The notes beneath the pieces were generated by a model. It saw only the letters and a list, made by a program, of their open reading frames with translations, did not search any database and had not been told where the DNA came from. This document shows, one piece after another, positions 33,682-42,489 of a stretch of DNA of 64,000 nt (positions are counted from its first letter, which is position 1; every line of letters starts with the position of its first letter). Made by a program: the position numbers and the translations under genes. The stretch is from Paractinoplanes bogorensis (GTDB taxonomy: Bacteria > Actinomycetota > Actinomycetes > Mycobacteriales > Micromonosporaceae). The stretch is taken from positions 62,001 through 126,000 of the forward strand of contig NZ_JAHKKG010000014.1 of NCBI RefSeq assembly GCF_018829635.1. The letters are read 5' to 3'.

Positions 33682-34866
33682 GTGTCTGTAGGTGAAACCG
33701 TCGAGACCGAGCCGCGCCGCCGCCGGCCGGGCCGCGCGATCCGGTTCGGGCTGATCGTCACCGCCGTCCTGCTGCTGCTGTTCGGCGTGCCCTGGTGGAC
33801 GTTCATCGGCTCCGGCAACGACTGGCCGGCCGCGGTCCAGGTGACCGGCACGGTGGTCTTCGCGGTGGCGCTGGTCGCGTTCCCGTTCCTGATGTTCTCG
33901 GGCCACGGCCGCCACCACCGCGACGGGCCTGCCGTCATCGCCGACACCATGCTCGGTGTGATCTGGCAGCTCTTCGTGTGGTCGATCGCCGGCCAGCTGC
34001 TGCGCCTGGTGCTGGCGCTGGCCGGCGTCGACGCCCCGGCCCGCTCCCGCATCGCGACGGCGGCGGCCGCGGCCGTGGCGGTGGTCCTGCTGGTCTGGGG
34101 CACGATCGAGGCGCGCCGGGTGCCGCGGGTGCGCCGGGTCGAGGTCACCCTGCCCCGGCTCGGCCGCGGGCTCGACGGCCTGCGGCTGGTGCTGATCACC
34201 GACACCCACTACGGCCCGATCGAACGGTCCCGCTGGTCGCGCGGGGTCACCGAGGTGATCAACACGCTCGACGCCGACGTGGTCGCGCACACCGGCGACA
34301 TCGCCGACGGCGAGGTGTCCCAGCGGGTCAGCCAGGCCGCGCCGCTGGCCGACGTCCGGGCGTCGATGGCCCGGGTCTACGTGACCGGCAACCACGAATA
34401 CTTCAGCGGCGCCCAGCGCTGGGTCGAGCACATGGCCTCGCTCGGCTGGGAGGCGCTGCACAACCGGCACGTGATCGTGACCCGAGGCGGCGACTCGCTG
34501 GTGGTCGCCGGGGTCGACGACCGCACGGCGGCCGGCTCGGGCGTGCCCGGCCACCACACCGACCACGAGGCGGCGCTCGCCGGGGCCGACCCGGCGCTGC
34601 CGGTGCTGCTGCTGGCCCACCAGCCGGCCCAGATCCCCGGCGCCGTGGCCCACGGCGTCGACCTGCAGATCTCCGGCCACACCCACGGCGGCCAGATGTG
34701 GCCGTTCCACTACCTGGTGCTGACCGACCAGCCGTCGCTGCAGGGCCTCTCCCGCCACGGCGAGCGCACCCAGCTCTACACGAGCCGGGGCACGGGCTTC
34801 TGGGGGCCGCCGTTCCGGATCTTCGCCCCGAGCGAGATCACCCTGATCACCCTCCGCGCCGGCTAG
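33682..34866 (+). CDS. Membrane-anchored metallophosphoesterase
   Basis: 394 residues. Four membrane helices in the first 150 residues (AIRFGLIVTAVLLLLFGVPW and others), then a calcineurin-like phosphoesterase: LVLITDTHYGP (DxH), VVAHTGDIADG (GD), VYVTGNHEYFSG (GNHE), LLLAHQPAQ and ISGHTHGGQMWPF (GHxH). Same architecture as YkuE/YaeI-type enzymes, whose substrates include UDP-diacylglucosamine or phosphoesters of lipids. GTG at 33682 lacks a Shine-Dalgarno at normal spacing, while CATAGT at 33669-33674 could be a -10 for a leaderless mRNA. Confidence 0.92.
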   Translation: MSVGETVETEPRRRRPGRAIRFGLIVTAVLLLLFGVPWWTFIGSGNDWPAAVQVTGTVVFAVALVAFPFLMFSGHGRHHRDGPAVIADTMLGVIWQLFVWSIAGQLLRLVLALAGVDAPARSRIATAAAAAVAVVLLVWGTIEARRVPRVRRVEVTLPRLGRGLDGLRLVLITDTHYGPIERSRWSRGVTEVINTLDADVVAHTGDIADGEVSQRVSQAAPLADVRASMARVYVTGNHEYFSGAQRWVEHMASLGWEALHNRHVIVTRGGDSLVVAGVDDRTAAGSGVPGHHTDHEAALAGADPALPVLLLAHQPAQIPGAVAHGVDLQISGHTHGGQMWPFHYLVLTDQPSLQGLSRHGERTQLYTSRGTGFWGPPFRIFAPSEITLITLRAG

Positions 34867-35386
34867 GGCGCCGCTCAGTCGGTGGCCGGGCAGCCAGGCC
34901 GCGCAGGAATGCACCGGACCCGGTCGGCCGGAGGTCGTCGTATCGCCCGGACGGGGGCGGCGGTGGCGTCCCCTGTACGCCGTATTCGCTTGGTGCCTGC
35001 TCGACACGGCGCCGCAGGGCGGAACGGATCGCGTCGTCGCCGTGCCATGTGCCCGCGGAGGTCAGACGAAAGTACTCGCCCTGCAGCCCGACGGTGAGGT
35101 CGACGTCGGGCTGCTGCGGGTCGAGACGGCGTAACAGTGCGGCCACGTCACTCAGTCCGAGTTCGTCGCACGCTCTGATCGCCTCGCCCCACCGCTGCGC
35201 CGACGTGTCGGTCAGGGCGGCGCCGAGGCCACTGCTCATGGCCTCGTTGTGCACGCCCAGCAGGCACGCCAGGCGTCGCACGCCGGCCGGCACGTGTCCG
35301 CTCCCCATCCGAACGAGCTCGTCGCCCGCCCGGTCCAGAAGAGCCTCCGCGATGTCGCGGACCAGGTAGCTATCGCGGTCGGACAC
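34847..35386 (-). CDS. DUF4375 (DMP19)-like protein
   Basis: 179 residues. The region VHNEAMSSGLGAALTDTSAQ followed by AIRACDELGLSDVAALLRRL follows the DMP19/DUF4375 pattern (NExxNGGF...LG...AxLL) as I know it; these are small globular proteins of unknown role. The C-terminal 50 residues are Pro/Arg-rich. GTG start without good ribosome site, 18 bases after the preceding small gene, hence probably the third gene of a unit led by the phosphotransferase. Its end overlaps the phosphoesterase gene by 20 bases. Confidence 0.55.
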   Translation of the reverse strand: MSDRDSYLVRDIAEALLDRAGDELVRMGSGHVPAGVRRLACLLGVHNEAMSSGLGAALTDTSAQRWGEAIRACDELGLSDVAALLRRLDPQQPDVDLTVGLQGEYFRLTSAGTWHGDDAIRSALRRRVEQAPSEYGVQGTPPPPPSGRYDDLRPTGSGAFLRGLAARPPTERRPSRRGG

Positions 35387-35404
35387 CCACGACGGGACCG
35401 GGCA

Positions 35405-35710
35405 TCATTCGTGCGCGGCACGCAGGGCGCCTGGACCGTCTGCCGCGGCCGTCCGCACAATCTCCAGGCCGCGGGATCGTGGCAGGAACGCACCGCTCGG
35501 GATGACACCGGCGAGGTTCGCGACGGTCGTCCAGCGCGGCCGACGGTCGTCGAAGCCCATGAGGTCGTACCACCGGCCGCCGTCCCGCAGCGCGATCGAG
35601 CACTCCGTGGCACCGTGCGGCGTCACGTCGAACCGCGCGTCCGGACCGTCAGGCCAGGACAGCGTCGCGGAGTAGGTCCGCAGTTCTACGCGCACAGGTA
35701 ATTCAATCAC
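35405..35710 (-). CDS. Small hypothetical protein
   Basis: 101 residues rich in beta-strand patterns: VRVELRTYSATLSWPDG, ARFDVTPHGATECSIALRDGGRWYDLMGFDDRRP. No family recognised. The GTG at 35710 overlaps the end of the phosphotransferase gene by eight bases; a second GTG at 35695 is possible. The regular codon pattern and placement between two genes on the same strand support it. Confidence 0.55.
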   Translation of the reverse strand: MIELPVRVELRTYSATLSWPDGPDARFDVTPHGATECSIALRDGGRWYDLMGFDDRRPRWTTVANLAGVIPSGAFLPRSRGLEIVRTAAADGPGALRAAHE

Positions 35711-36620
35711 CGGCGATCGCGTCGGCGGCGGCGAGCATGTCGGCGGCGACCGGCTGCAGACCGATCGCGGTGAGCGCCAAGCCGGTGCTGACACGCTCGG
35801 CGACGCCCCACTCCCAGATCGCGCGCGGGTCGGTGCCGGTGCGGGCGGCCAGCCAGTGGGCTCGGGCCCACGGGTCGCCGGCCATCAGCTCGACCGGGTC
35901 CTCGCGCATCAGGACGCCCAGGTCGTACTCGGGCTCGGCCCACACGCCGTCGGGGTCGACCAGCTTGAAGCCGTCGCCCGCGCGCAGGGCGTTCCACTGG
36001 TGGACGTCGCCGTGATTGAGGACCGCCCGGGCCGGGTCGTGGGCGGCACGGCGGCTTTCCGCGGCGGCCAGCGCCTGATCCACGGCCGCCCGCGAGCACG
36101 GCCGCCCGAGCAGGTCCCACTTCCGGCGGATGTATCCGGACAGCCACTCTGCCTTCTCCGCGCCGGTGGGGAGCCCGGCCGTCGGGCTCGCGGACGACCG
36201 TTGCCCCGATGCCGGACGCCAGATCGCGGCGGCCAGGTCGCACAGGATCGGCAGGCGCTCGAGCTGCGGCAGCGCCAGCGTCGACATCGCGGGGCCCAGC
36301 CGCTCCAGCAACAGCGCGCCGCGTGCCTCGTCCGCGGCCAGCAGGCGGGCGCACGACACTCCCCCGGCCAGGCGCAGCACGGCGATCTCGTAGCGGGCGG
36401 CGTCGCTGCGGCGGGGCACCAGCAGCTTAAGCACCGCGGGCGTGCCGTCGGCGCGGGTGACCGCCACCACGTACGCCTCGGTGGGGTCGGGAAAGGCGTC
36501 GCCGACCTCCAGGTGCCACTCGTCAGCGAGCGCGGCGACCAGGGCGGGCAACGACGCGAGCCACTCCGGCGCACCGGCGTCCAGCGCCTTCGCCCGTACG
36601 GCGTCCGGAAGATCTCGCAC
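35703..36620 (-). CDS. Aminoglycoside/streptomycin 6-phosphotransferase-like kinase
   Basis: Kinase-fold protein of the APH(6)/streptomycin phosphotransferase group, 305 residues from GTG at 36620. AVLKLLVPRR gives the ATP-binding Lys, LLLERLGPAM the hinge, VLNHGDVHQWNAL the catalytic loop (HGDxHxxN) and KLVDPDGVWAEPEYDLG the metal-binding DxD. Such enzymes phosphorylate aminoglycosides, but many chromosomal homologues have other small-molecule substrates, so resistance is not implied. It is divergent from a fused ABC exporter 115 bases away. The frame is open 180 bases further upstream, but relatives begin near this GTG. Confidence 0.8.
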   Translation of the reverse strand: MRDLPDAVRAKALDAGAPEWLASLPALVAALADEWHLEVGDAFPDPTEAYVVAVTRADGTPAVLKLLVPRRSDAARYEIAVLRLAGGVSCARLLAADEARGALLLERLGPAMSTLALPQLERLPILCDLAAAIWRPASGQRSSASPTAGLPTGAEKAEWLSGYIRRKWDLLGRPCSRAAVDQALAAAESRRAAHDPARAVLNHGDVHQWNALRAGDGFKLVDPDGVWAEPEYDLGVLMREDPVELMAGDPWARAHWLAARTGTDPRAIWEWGVAERVSTGLALTAIGLQPVAADMLAAADAIAGD

Positions 36621-36735
36621 GGCGATCGATGGTGACAGGCGCCATGCCGTTGCGCCACGTAATTCCGTTGAAGACCTCCTGCGTACGGATGAGTATGGAG
36701 TCACCGCCGCTCCACCCGAACAGAGGACTTCTTCT

Positions 36736-39700
36736 ATGCGCCTGCTTCGCGATCTGTGGGCCACCTCGAGGAGCCGCTCGGCCCTCGTGGCGGCTCTCAT
36801 CCTGCTCGGCGCGGCGGGATCGGCGGGGGCCCTGGCGCTGACCGGTCAGGTCCTCGTCAATCGATCGGCGTCGCTGTTCACCGTGCTCGCCGGCGCGCTC
36901 GTGGCGTCCGTGCTGAGCGACGTCTTCGTCGGCCTGGTCGCGGCCCGGCTGACCGCCGACTGGGCCGCCAAGATCCGCCGCGGGCTCAACCGGGTGGCGT
37001 TCGGGCAGAATCTGCCCGCGCTCGAGAACACGCCGGTCGGCGAGATGCTCGACCGGATCGACGCCGACGTCTACGAGGTCGGCTCCCAGCTGCGCGGCAG
37101 CGGCGTGCGGATCGCGCAGTCGATCGCCGTCGCCGCCTTCTCGATCGTCACCGCGTTCTTCGTGTGGTGGCCGGCCGGCGTCGGCATGGTGATCGTGTCG
37201 ATCCTGCTCTACGTCACCATGAACAAGCCGATCCAGCGCCTCTCGCCGCGCCGGATCGCCGAGGAGGAGGCCTGGTCCGACCTCGCCGCCGTGATGGAGG
37301 AGTCGATCCACGGGCAGGACGACGTGCGGACCAGCCTGGCCGCGCCGTACGTCCGCCGCCTCTACGCCCGGCGCGCGGCCGAGGTGCTGCGGCGCGGTCG
37401 TCTGGTCTGGCGCTCGTCGGCGCGCATCACCATGGGCGCCGGCACCATCACCCGTACGCTCATCGCGGTCCTCGTCGTGGCCGGGGCGTGGGCGCTGATC
37501 AACGGGCACATCGACGGCGCCCGGCTCACCGCCGTCTGGCTGCTGGCGCTCGGCTTCGGCGGCACCCTCGAACACGTCACCCGCATGGTGCCCGAGCTGC
37601 AGAACGCGCTCGGCGCCTGGAGCCGGGTGCAGCTGCTGCAAGATGTCGCGCAGGAGCCGACCGAGGGCCGCGATCCGCTCGACGGCGATCTCGTGGTCCG
37701 CGATCTGACCTTCCGGTACGGCGAGTCGGACAGCGGACGCCCCCCGGCGCTCAAGGACGTCAGCCTCACGTTCGCCCGCGGACGCTCGTACGCGCTGATC
37801 GGCCGCACCGGATCGGGCAAGTCGACGCTGGCCAAGGTGCTGACCCGGGCGGTCGACGTGCCCCGGGGCACCGTCTTCCTCGGCGGCACCGACCTCAACG
37901 ACCTGGCCGTGGAGGGGCTGCGGCGGTGGACGGCGATCGTGCCGCAGCGTACGGAAATATTGTCCGGAACTCTGGCCGAGAACATCGCGCTGTTCGACAC
38001 CGCACTGCTGCCCAAGGCCCAGGGCGCGCTCGACGAGCTCGGCCTGAGCCCGTGGGCCGAGAGCCTGCCCGACGGCATCGACACCAAGCTCGGCGAGGGC
38101 GGCTACAAGCTGTCGGCCGGGCAGGAACAGCTGGTCGCGTTCGCACGCATCCTGGTCCGCGACCCGCACGTGGTGATCCTCGACGAGGCCACCGCCCGGA
38201 TGGACCCGGTCACCGAGTCGTGGGTGCAACGGGCGACCGACCGGCTGCTCGACGGCCGCATCGGCGTTATCGTCGCGCACCGGTTGTCGTCGGTGCAGCG
38301 CTGCGACGAGGTGGTCGTGCTGGCCGACGGCGTGGTGCTCGAGTCGGGTCCGCTGCGCGAGTCGCGGCGCTTCGCCGAGCTGATGGCGAGCAGCAGCCTG
38401 ACCGTGCCGGCGACCACCGCGCCGGCCGGCGGCGGGGTCATCGTCGAGGAACGCGACTGGGACACCGCGGCACAGGTCGAGCTGGGCGCCGAGGCGCTGG
38501 CCAACAAGCTGCCGCCGGTCGAACCGCCGCCGCTGCCCGAGGAACCGCGGGTCCGCACGATGCGTGAGATCGTCCGCCTGGCCCTGAACGACAAGCGGTA
38601 CGGGCTGGGCGCGGTCTCGCTGTTCGTGGTGCTGGTGCTGCTCGGCCTGGACGGCGCGATCCTGCCGCTGCTGTGGGCGAACGTCGTCGACGGCGTCGGC
38701 AGCCCGCTCTATCCGGCGGTGGCGATCGCGGCCGGCCTGATCGTCGCGATCCCGACGCTCTACTACACGGGCGCCTGGTTCCCGGAGTGGTGGGTCCGGC
38801 AGATGCTGCGGATCAGCCTGCGCCTGGTGCACGGCCAGATCGGCCCGCGCCGGGTCAGCAAGCACACCCCGGCCGAGGTGGTGGCCCAGGGCGGCGACAC
38901 CGAGCGGGTGGTCATGCTGGCCGACAACCTGATCGACAACGTCACCAGCGTGGTGCTGATCGTGGCCATGACGTTCGCGTCGCAGTCGATCGTGCCGGCG
39001 CTGTTCTTCCTGGGCACGATGGTGTTGTCCGGGCTGGCCGCGACGCTGTTCGGTCCGCGGCTGGAAACGGCCGCCCGCCGTACGGTCGCAGCCCGCGCCG
39101 CGTTCGCCACGGCGCTGGTGTCGTCACTGTCGGCCGCCCGTACGGTCAAGCTGGCCGGCGCCACCGAACCGGTACTCGCCCATCTGGCCCGGCTGGACGG
39201 CGCGCGCAGTGAGCTGCAACGCCGGGAGATCGCCATCCAGGTGTGGGCCCGGTCCACCCCGTCGATCGCCAGCGGGCTGCTGCCGATCGCGGCGTGGGGG
39301 CTCTACCTGTCGGGATCGCTCTCGGCCGCCGCCACCCTGATCGCGGTGACGGTGCTGGGGGCCGCGCGCTGGTTCGCCTGGACCACGGCATCGCTGGTCA
39401 GCCAGCTGCCGTCAGCCCGGGTGTGGACCCGTCGCACGGTGGCGATGACCGGCACGGCCGAATACTCGTCCGACGTGTCCGGGGTCGACCTGTCGGCCGG
39501 CACCGCCCCGGCGCCACCGACCGCGCCGCGCAACCCGCTGCGCACGCTGGAGCTGCGCGGCTTCAGCGCCGTGCACGAGAACGGGACGGTCGGCGCGCAG
39601 GACGTCGACCTGACGGTCGAGCGGGGTCAGCTGGTGCTCGTGGTCGGCCCGGTCGGTGCGGGCAAGTCGTCGCTGCTCCGGGCGCTGGCCGGCATCGTCC

Positions 39701-40221
39701 ACCACGCGGGCGAGCTGCGCTGGAACGGCGAGCCGGTCGACGAGCCCGAGGTGTTCCTGCGCCCCAACCAGGTCGGCTACGTGGCCCAGCTGCCGCGGGT
39801 GCTGTCCGGCACGGTCGCCGACAACATCCAGCTCGGCCACGAGGTGGATGCGGCCGACGCGGTGTCGACGGCCCAGCTCGAGCACGACCTGGCGGCGGCC
39901 GGCGGTGGCCTGCAGCTGCTGATCGGGCACAAGGGGACGCGCCTGTCCGGCGGGCAGCTGCAGCGGCTGGCGCTGGCCCGGGCGCTGGCACCGCGTACGG
40001 AACTCCTGATCGCGGACGACGTGTCGTCGGCGCTCGACGTGACCACCGAGCTCGAGCTGTGGCGGGCGCTGCGGTCGCACGGGGTCACCGTGGTCGGGTC
40101 GACATCCAAGCGGGCGGCGCTCAACCAGGCCGACCGGGTGGTCGTGCTGATCGCGGGCAAGGTCGAAGACCAGGGGACGTGGCCTGAGCTGGAGGATCGC
40201 TGGGGTCACCTGGCCGGCTGA
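36736..40221 (+). CDS. Fused double ABC exporter (TMD-NBD-TMD-NBD)
   Basis: 1161 residues carrying a whole heterodimeric-type exporter in one chain. TMD1 about 15-300; NBD1 with GRTGSGKSTLAKV (Walker A, about 356), VPQRTEILSGTL (Q loop), KLSAGQEQLVAFARIL (signature LSAGQ) and VVILDEATARMDP (Walker B with Glu). TMD2 about 615-890; NBD2 with GPVGAGKSSLLRAL (about 969), LSGGQLQRLALARAL and LLIADDVSSALDV, where Asp replaces the catalytic Glu. One ATP site should be degenerate and one active, as in heterodimeric multidrug exporters. ATG at 36736 with AGAGGAC upstream. Substrate unknown. Confidence 0.9.
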   Translation: MRLLRDLWATSRSRSALVAALILLGAAGSAGALALTGQVLVNRSASLFTVLAGALVASVLSDVFVGLVAARLTADWAAKIRRGLNRVAFGQNLPALENTPVGEMLDRIDADVYEVGSQLRGSGVRIAQSIAVAAFSIVTAFFVWWPAGVGMVIVSILLYVTMNKPIQRLSPRRIAEEEAWSDLAAVMEESIHGQDDVRTSLAAPYVRRLYARRAAEVLRRGRLVWRSSARITMGAGTITRTLIAVLVVAGAWALINGHIDGARLTAVWLLALGFGGTLEHVTRMVPELQNALGAWSRVQLLQDVAQEPTEGRDPLDGDLVVRDLTFRYGESDSGRPPALKDVSLTFARGRSYALIGRTGSGKSTLAKVLTRAVDVPRGTVFLGGTDLNDLAVEGLRRWTAIVPQRTEILSGTLAENIALFDTALLPKAQGALDELGLSPWAESLPDGIDTKLGEGGYKLSAGQEQLVAFARILVRDPHVVILDEATARMDPVTESWVQRATDRLLDGRIGVIVAHRLSSVQRCDEVVVLADGVVLESGPLRESRRFAELMASSSLTVPATTAPAGGGVIVEERDWDTAAQVELGAEALANKLPPVEPPPLPEEPRVRTMREIVRLALNDKRYGLGAVSLFVVLVLLGLDGAILPLLWANVVDGVGSPLYPAVAIAAGLIVAIPTLYYTGAWFPEWWVRQMLRISLRLVHGQIGPRRVSKHTPAEVVAQGGDTERVVMLADNLIDNVTSVVLIVAMTFASQSIVPALFFLGTMVLSGLAATLFGPRLETAARRTVAARAAFATALVSSLSAARTVKLAGATEPVLAHLARLDGARSELQRREIAIQVWARSTPSIASGLLPIAAWGLYLSGSLSAAATLIAVTVLGAARWFAWTTASLVSQLPSARVWTRRTVAMTGTAEYSSDVSGVDLSAGTAPAPPTAPRNPLRTLELRGFSAVHENGTVGAQDVDLTVERGQLVLVVGPVGAGKSSLLRALAGIVHHAGELRWNGEPVDEPEVFLRPNQVGYVAQLPRVLSGTVADNIQLGHEVDAADAVSTAQLEHDLAAAGGGLQLLIGHKGTRLSGGQLQRLALARALAPRTELLIADDVSSALDVTTELELWRALRSHGVTVVGSTSKRAALNQADRVVVLIAGKVEDQGTWPELEDRWGHLAG

Positions 40222-40238
40222 GATTCCGCTGTGATTGC

Positions 40239-40268
40239 TGCGTGGCACGCATCTTTGCGTGCCACGCA
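40239..40268. promoter_or_regulatory. Double palindrome: TetR operator and/or exporter terminator
   Basis: A 13-bp perfect inverted repeat (40239-40251 and 40256-40268, 4-base loop) followed by GTTTT. Each arm is itself an 11-bp palindrome, GCGTGnCACGC, with centres at 40245 and 40262, 17 bp apart, as for two TetR dimers. It overlaps the -35 TTGCGT (40255-40260) of a predicted TetR promoter whose -10 is TATGGT at 40277-40282. Confidence 0.6.
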
Positions 40269-40289
40269 GTTTTCGTTATGGTGGGGGTC

Positions 40290-40904
40290 ATGGGACTCCG
40301 GGAACGCAAGAAGCAGCAGACCCGGACCACGCTGAGCTGGTCGGCCATCCGCCTCATCGTCGAGCGCGGCTACGACCGGGTGCTCGTGGAAGACATCGCC
40401 ACCGAAGCCGGCGTCTCCCCGCGTACGTTCAACAACTACTTCTCCAGCAAGGCCGAGGCGGTCGCCTCACGGCACCTCGACCGCTGCCTCCGGATGGCCG
40501 ACGAGTTGCGCGCACGGCCGGCCGGGGAACCGCTGTGGGAGGCCCTCGAGCAGGCGGTGCTGTCGCAGTTCGACATGGGTCCTGAGGTGGCGGCGAATCC
40601 GCCGCTCGACCGCGAGGCCTGGGTGCACGGTCTCCGCTTGATGCTCGAGGTGCCGGCCATCCAGGCCGAGACACTGCGAGCCGGGGCCGACGCCGAAGTA
40701 GCGCTGGCGGCGGCGGTCGGAACGCGGACCGGGACCGATCCGTCGGACCTCTATCCGCGGCTGGTGGCGGCGGCCGTGCTGGCGGCCGGGAACGTGGCGA
40801 CCCAGCTCTTTGTGGCCGGCAGCGGGCGTGACGTCGACGTGCGGCGGGTGCTCGCCGAGGCGTTGCGGCAGCTGTCGACCGGGCTGCAGCCGCCGGGCCG
40901 GTAG
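40290..40904 (+). CDS. TetR-family transcriptional regulator
   Basis: 204 residues: RERKKQQTRTTLSWSAIRLI, VEDIATEAGVSPRTFNNYFS (HTH, about 28-47), then a helical ligand domain. The RTFNNYF recognition helix is common in regulators of drug-responsive genes. Predicted -10 TATGGT ends eight bases before the ATG at 40290, so the mRNA may be leaderless. It lies between the exporter and an FAD monooxygenase on the same strand and could regulate either; the palindromes at 40239-40268 suggest autoregulation. Confidence 0.9.
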   Translation: MGLRERKKQQTRTTLSWSAIRLIVERGYDRVLVEDIATEAGVSPRTFNNYFSSKAEAVASRHLDRCLRMADELRARPAGEPLWEALEQAVLSQFDMGPEVAANPPLDREAWVHGLRLMLEVPAIQAETLRAGADAEVALAAAVGTRTGTDPSDLYPRLVAAAVLAAGNVATQLFVAGSGRDVDVRRVLAEALRQLSTGLQPPGR

Positions 40905-40936
40905 CCGCCTTTTTCGCGTACGGGGAAGGCTCTGTC

Positions 40937-42415
40937 ATGGAATTTGAATGTGATGTGGTTATTTGCGGCGGTGGGCCCAACGGGCTGATGACGGCCTGCG
41001 AACTGGCCCTGGCCGGGGTGCGGCCCGTGGTGATCGAGCGCCGCACGGAACCCGGTCCGGAATATCGCGCCAACGGGATGGTCGGGCAGGTCGTACGGCT
41101 TCTCGAACGGCGGGGACTCTATGGACGTCTCGCCGACGGGGGCTCGCCGCGGCCCGCCGACCGGTTCATGTTCGCGGCCTTTCCGCTGGAATTCGGGCGG
41201 CTGGAGCACAACCCGGTCTACACCGTGCTGGTGCCGCAGCAGCGGATCGAGGCGATGCTGGCCGAGCGGGCCCGCGAACTGGGCGTCGAGATCCGCAGTG
41301 GACATACGCTTTCGGGGCTCGTTCAGAATGAGGACGGCGTGGTCGCGGAAATCGACGGACGTCATCGGCTCGAGGCGGCCTATCTGGTGGGCGCCGACGG
41401 CGGGCGCAGCTTGACCCGGAAAATGGCCGGAATCGACTTTCCGGGAGTGACGACCGACCATATGGTGTCGCGGGCGGCCGATGTCAGCGTTCCCGATTCG
41501 CTGCGCGATGCGGAATCGGGTGGGCTGCGCATTCCGGGGTACGGGGTGATTCCGCCCTTCCAGCATCAGCGCACCGAGCGGGGGCTGGTCGTGTTCGCGC
41601 CCTACCCGGGCGGCGGCCGCACGATGATCAACGTCTCGACGACCGGACGGCCCGGGACTGCGGAGCCGTTCGGGGTGGACGAGCTGCGGGAGACCCTCGA
41701 ATACGTGGTCGGCGCGCCGGTGCCGATCGGGCCACCGGCCGGAGACGGTCCGCACAAACTGCGGCGGCTGGTCGGCGGCAACACCCGGATCGCCGACCGT
41801 TATCGCGAGGGGCGGGTGCTGCTCGTCGGCGACGCGGCCCACGTGCACTCGGCCATCGGCGGGCCCGGGCTCAACCTCGGACTGCAGGACTCGGTCAACC
41901 TGGCCTGGAAACTCGCGGCGACGATCCAGGGGTGGGCGCCGGCGGGGCTGCTCGACACGTACGAGCGGGAGCGCCGTCCCGTCGCCGAACGCGTGACCAT
42001 GCAGACACAGGCGCAGTCGGTGCTGACCGGGCCGGGGCCCGAGGTGACGGCGTTGCGGGTGCTCTTCGGGGAGCTGCTGGCGGAACCGGTGGTGCTGCAA
42101 CGGGTGGCGGACCTGATCGCGGGGGCCGACGTCCGCTACGACATGGGGGTGGACGGACCGTGGGTGGGGCGCTTCTCACCCGACCTGGGGACGGTGCAGC
42201 GCGGGGCGCGGGCGGTGCTGGTCGACAGAACCGGGTCGCTGGCGGCGGTCGCGGAGCCGTGGAAGTCGAGGGTCGACGTGGTCGCGGAACCGGTCGCCGG
42301 GGTCACGGCGATGCTGGTGCGGCCGGACGGCTACGTCGCGTGGGTCGCCCAGGACGACGAGCCGGACGTGGAGACGTTGCGCGCGGCGCTGAGGCGGTGG
42401 TTCGGCGACGCGTGA
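40937..42415 (+). CDS. FAD-dependent aromatic monooxygenase (Rox/TetX-like group)
   Basis: 492-residue class A flavoprotein hydroxylase. CDVVICGGGPNGLMTACELA is the FAD Rossmann motif, YLVGADGGRSLTRK the DG motif, and VLLVGDAAHVHSAIGGPGLN the second FAD motif (GD) followed by LGLQDSVNLAWKLA. The C-terminal 110 residues form the thioredoxin-like domain without obvious Cys. Such enzymes hydroxylate phenolic compounds, polyketides or antibiotics such as rifamycins. It begins 32 bases after the TetR gene and is probably its target. ATG at 40937. A hairpin terminator follows. Confidence 0.88.
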   Translation: MEFECDVVICGGGPNGLMTACELALAGVRPVVIERRTEPGPEYRANGMVGQVVRLLERRGLYGRLADGGSPRPADRFMFAAFPLEFGRLEHNPVYTVLVPQQRIEAMLAERARELGVEIRSGHTLSGLVQNEDGVVAEIDGRHRLEAAYLVGADGGRSLTRKMAGIDFPGVTTDHMVSRAADVSVPDSLRDAESGGLRIPGYGVIPPFQHQRTERGLVVFAPYPGGGRTMINVSTTGRPGTAEPFGVDELRETLEYVVGAPVPIGPPAGDGPHKLRRLVGGNTRIADRYREGRVLLVGDAAHVHSAIGGPGLNLGLQDSVNLAWKLAATIQGWAPAGLLDTYERERRPVAERVTMQTQAQSVLTGPGPEVTALRVLFGELLAEPVVLQRVADLIAGADVRYDMGVDGPWVGRFSPDLGTVQRGARAVLVDRTGSLAAVAEPWKSRVDVVAEPVAGVTAMLVRPDGYVAWVAQDDEPDVETLRAALRRWFGDA

Positions 42416-42443
42416 GGCTCGGTGACGGCGACGGAATGTGCCT

Positions 42444-42477
42444 GCGGGCCGGGGCGGTAGCGGCCGCCCCGGCCCGC
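42444..42477. terminator. Bidirectional hairpin terminator
   Basis: A 14-bp perfect G+C-only stem (42444-42457 with 42464-42477) with a 6-base loop, between convergent genes ending at 42415 and 42490. Confidence 0.8.
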
Positions 42478-42489
42478 GAGTCCGGGTGC

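Noticed and set aside
35703..36620. Calling the phosphotransferase a streptomycin resistance gene
   Set aside because: Motifs support the kinase fold only; many chromosomal relatives have other substrates.
36668..36699. Promoter for the ABC exporter (TTGAAG ... TATGGA)
   Set aside because: The spacer is 20 bases, too long for a confident call.
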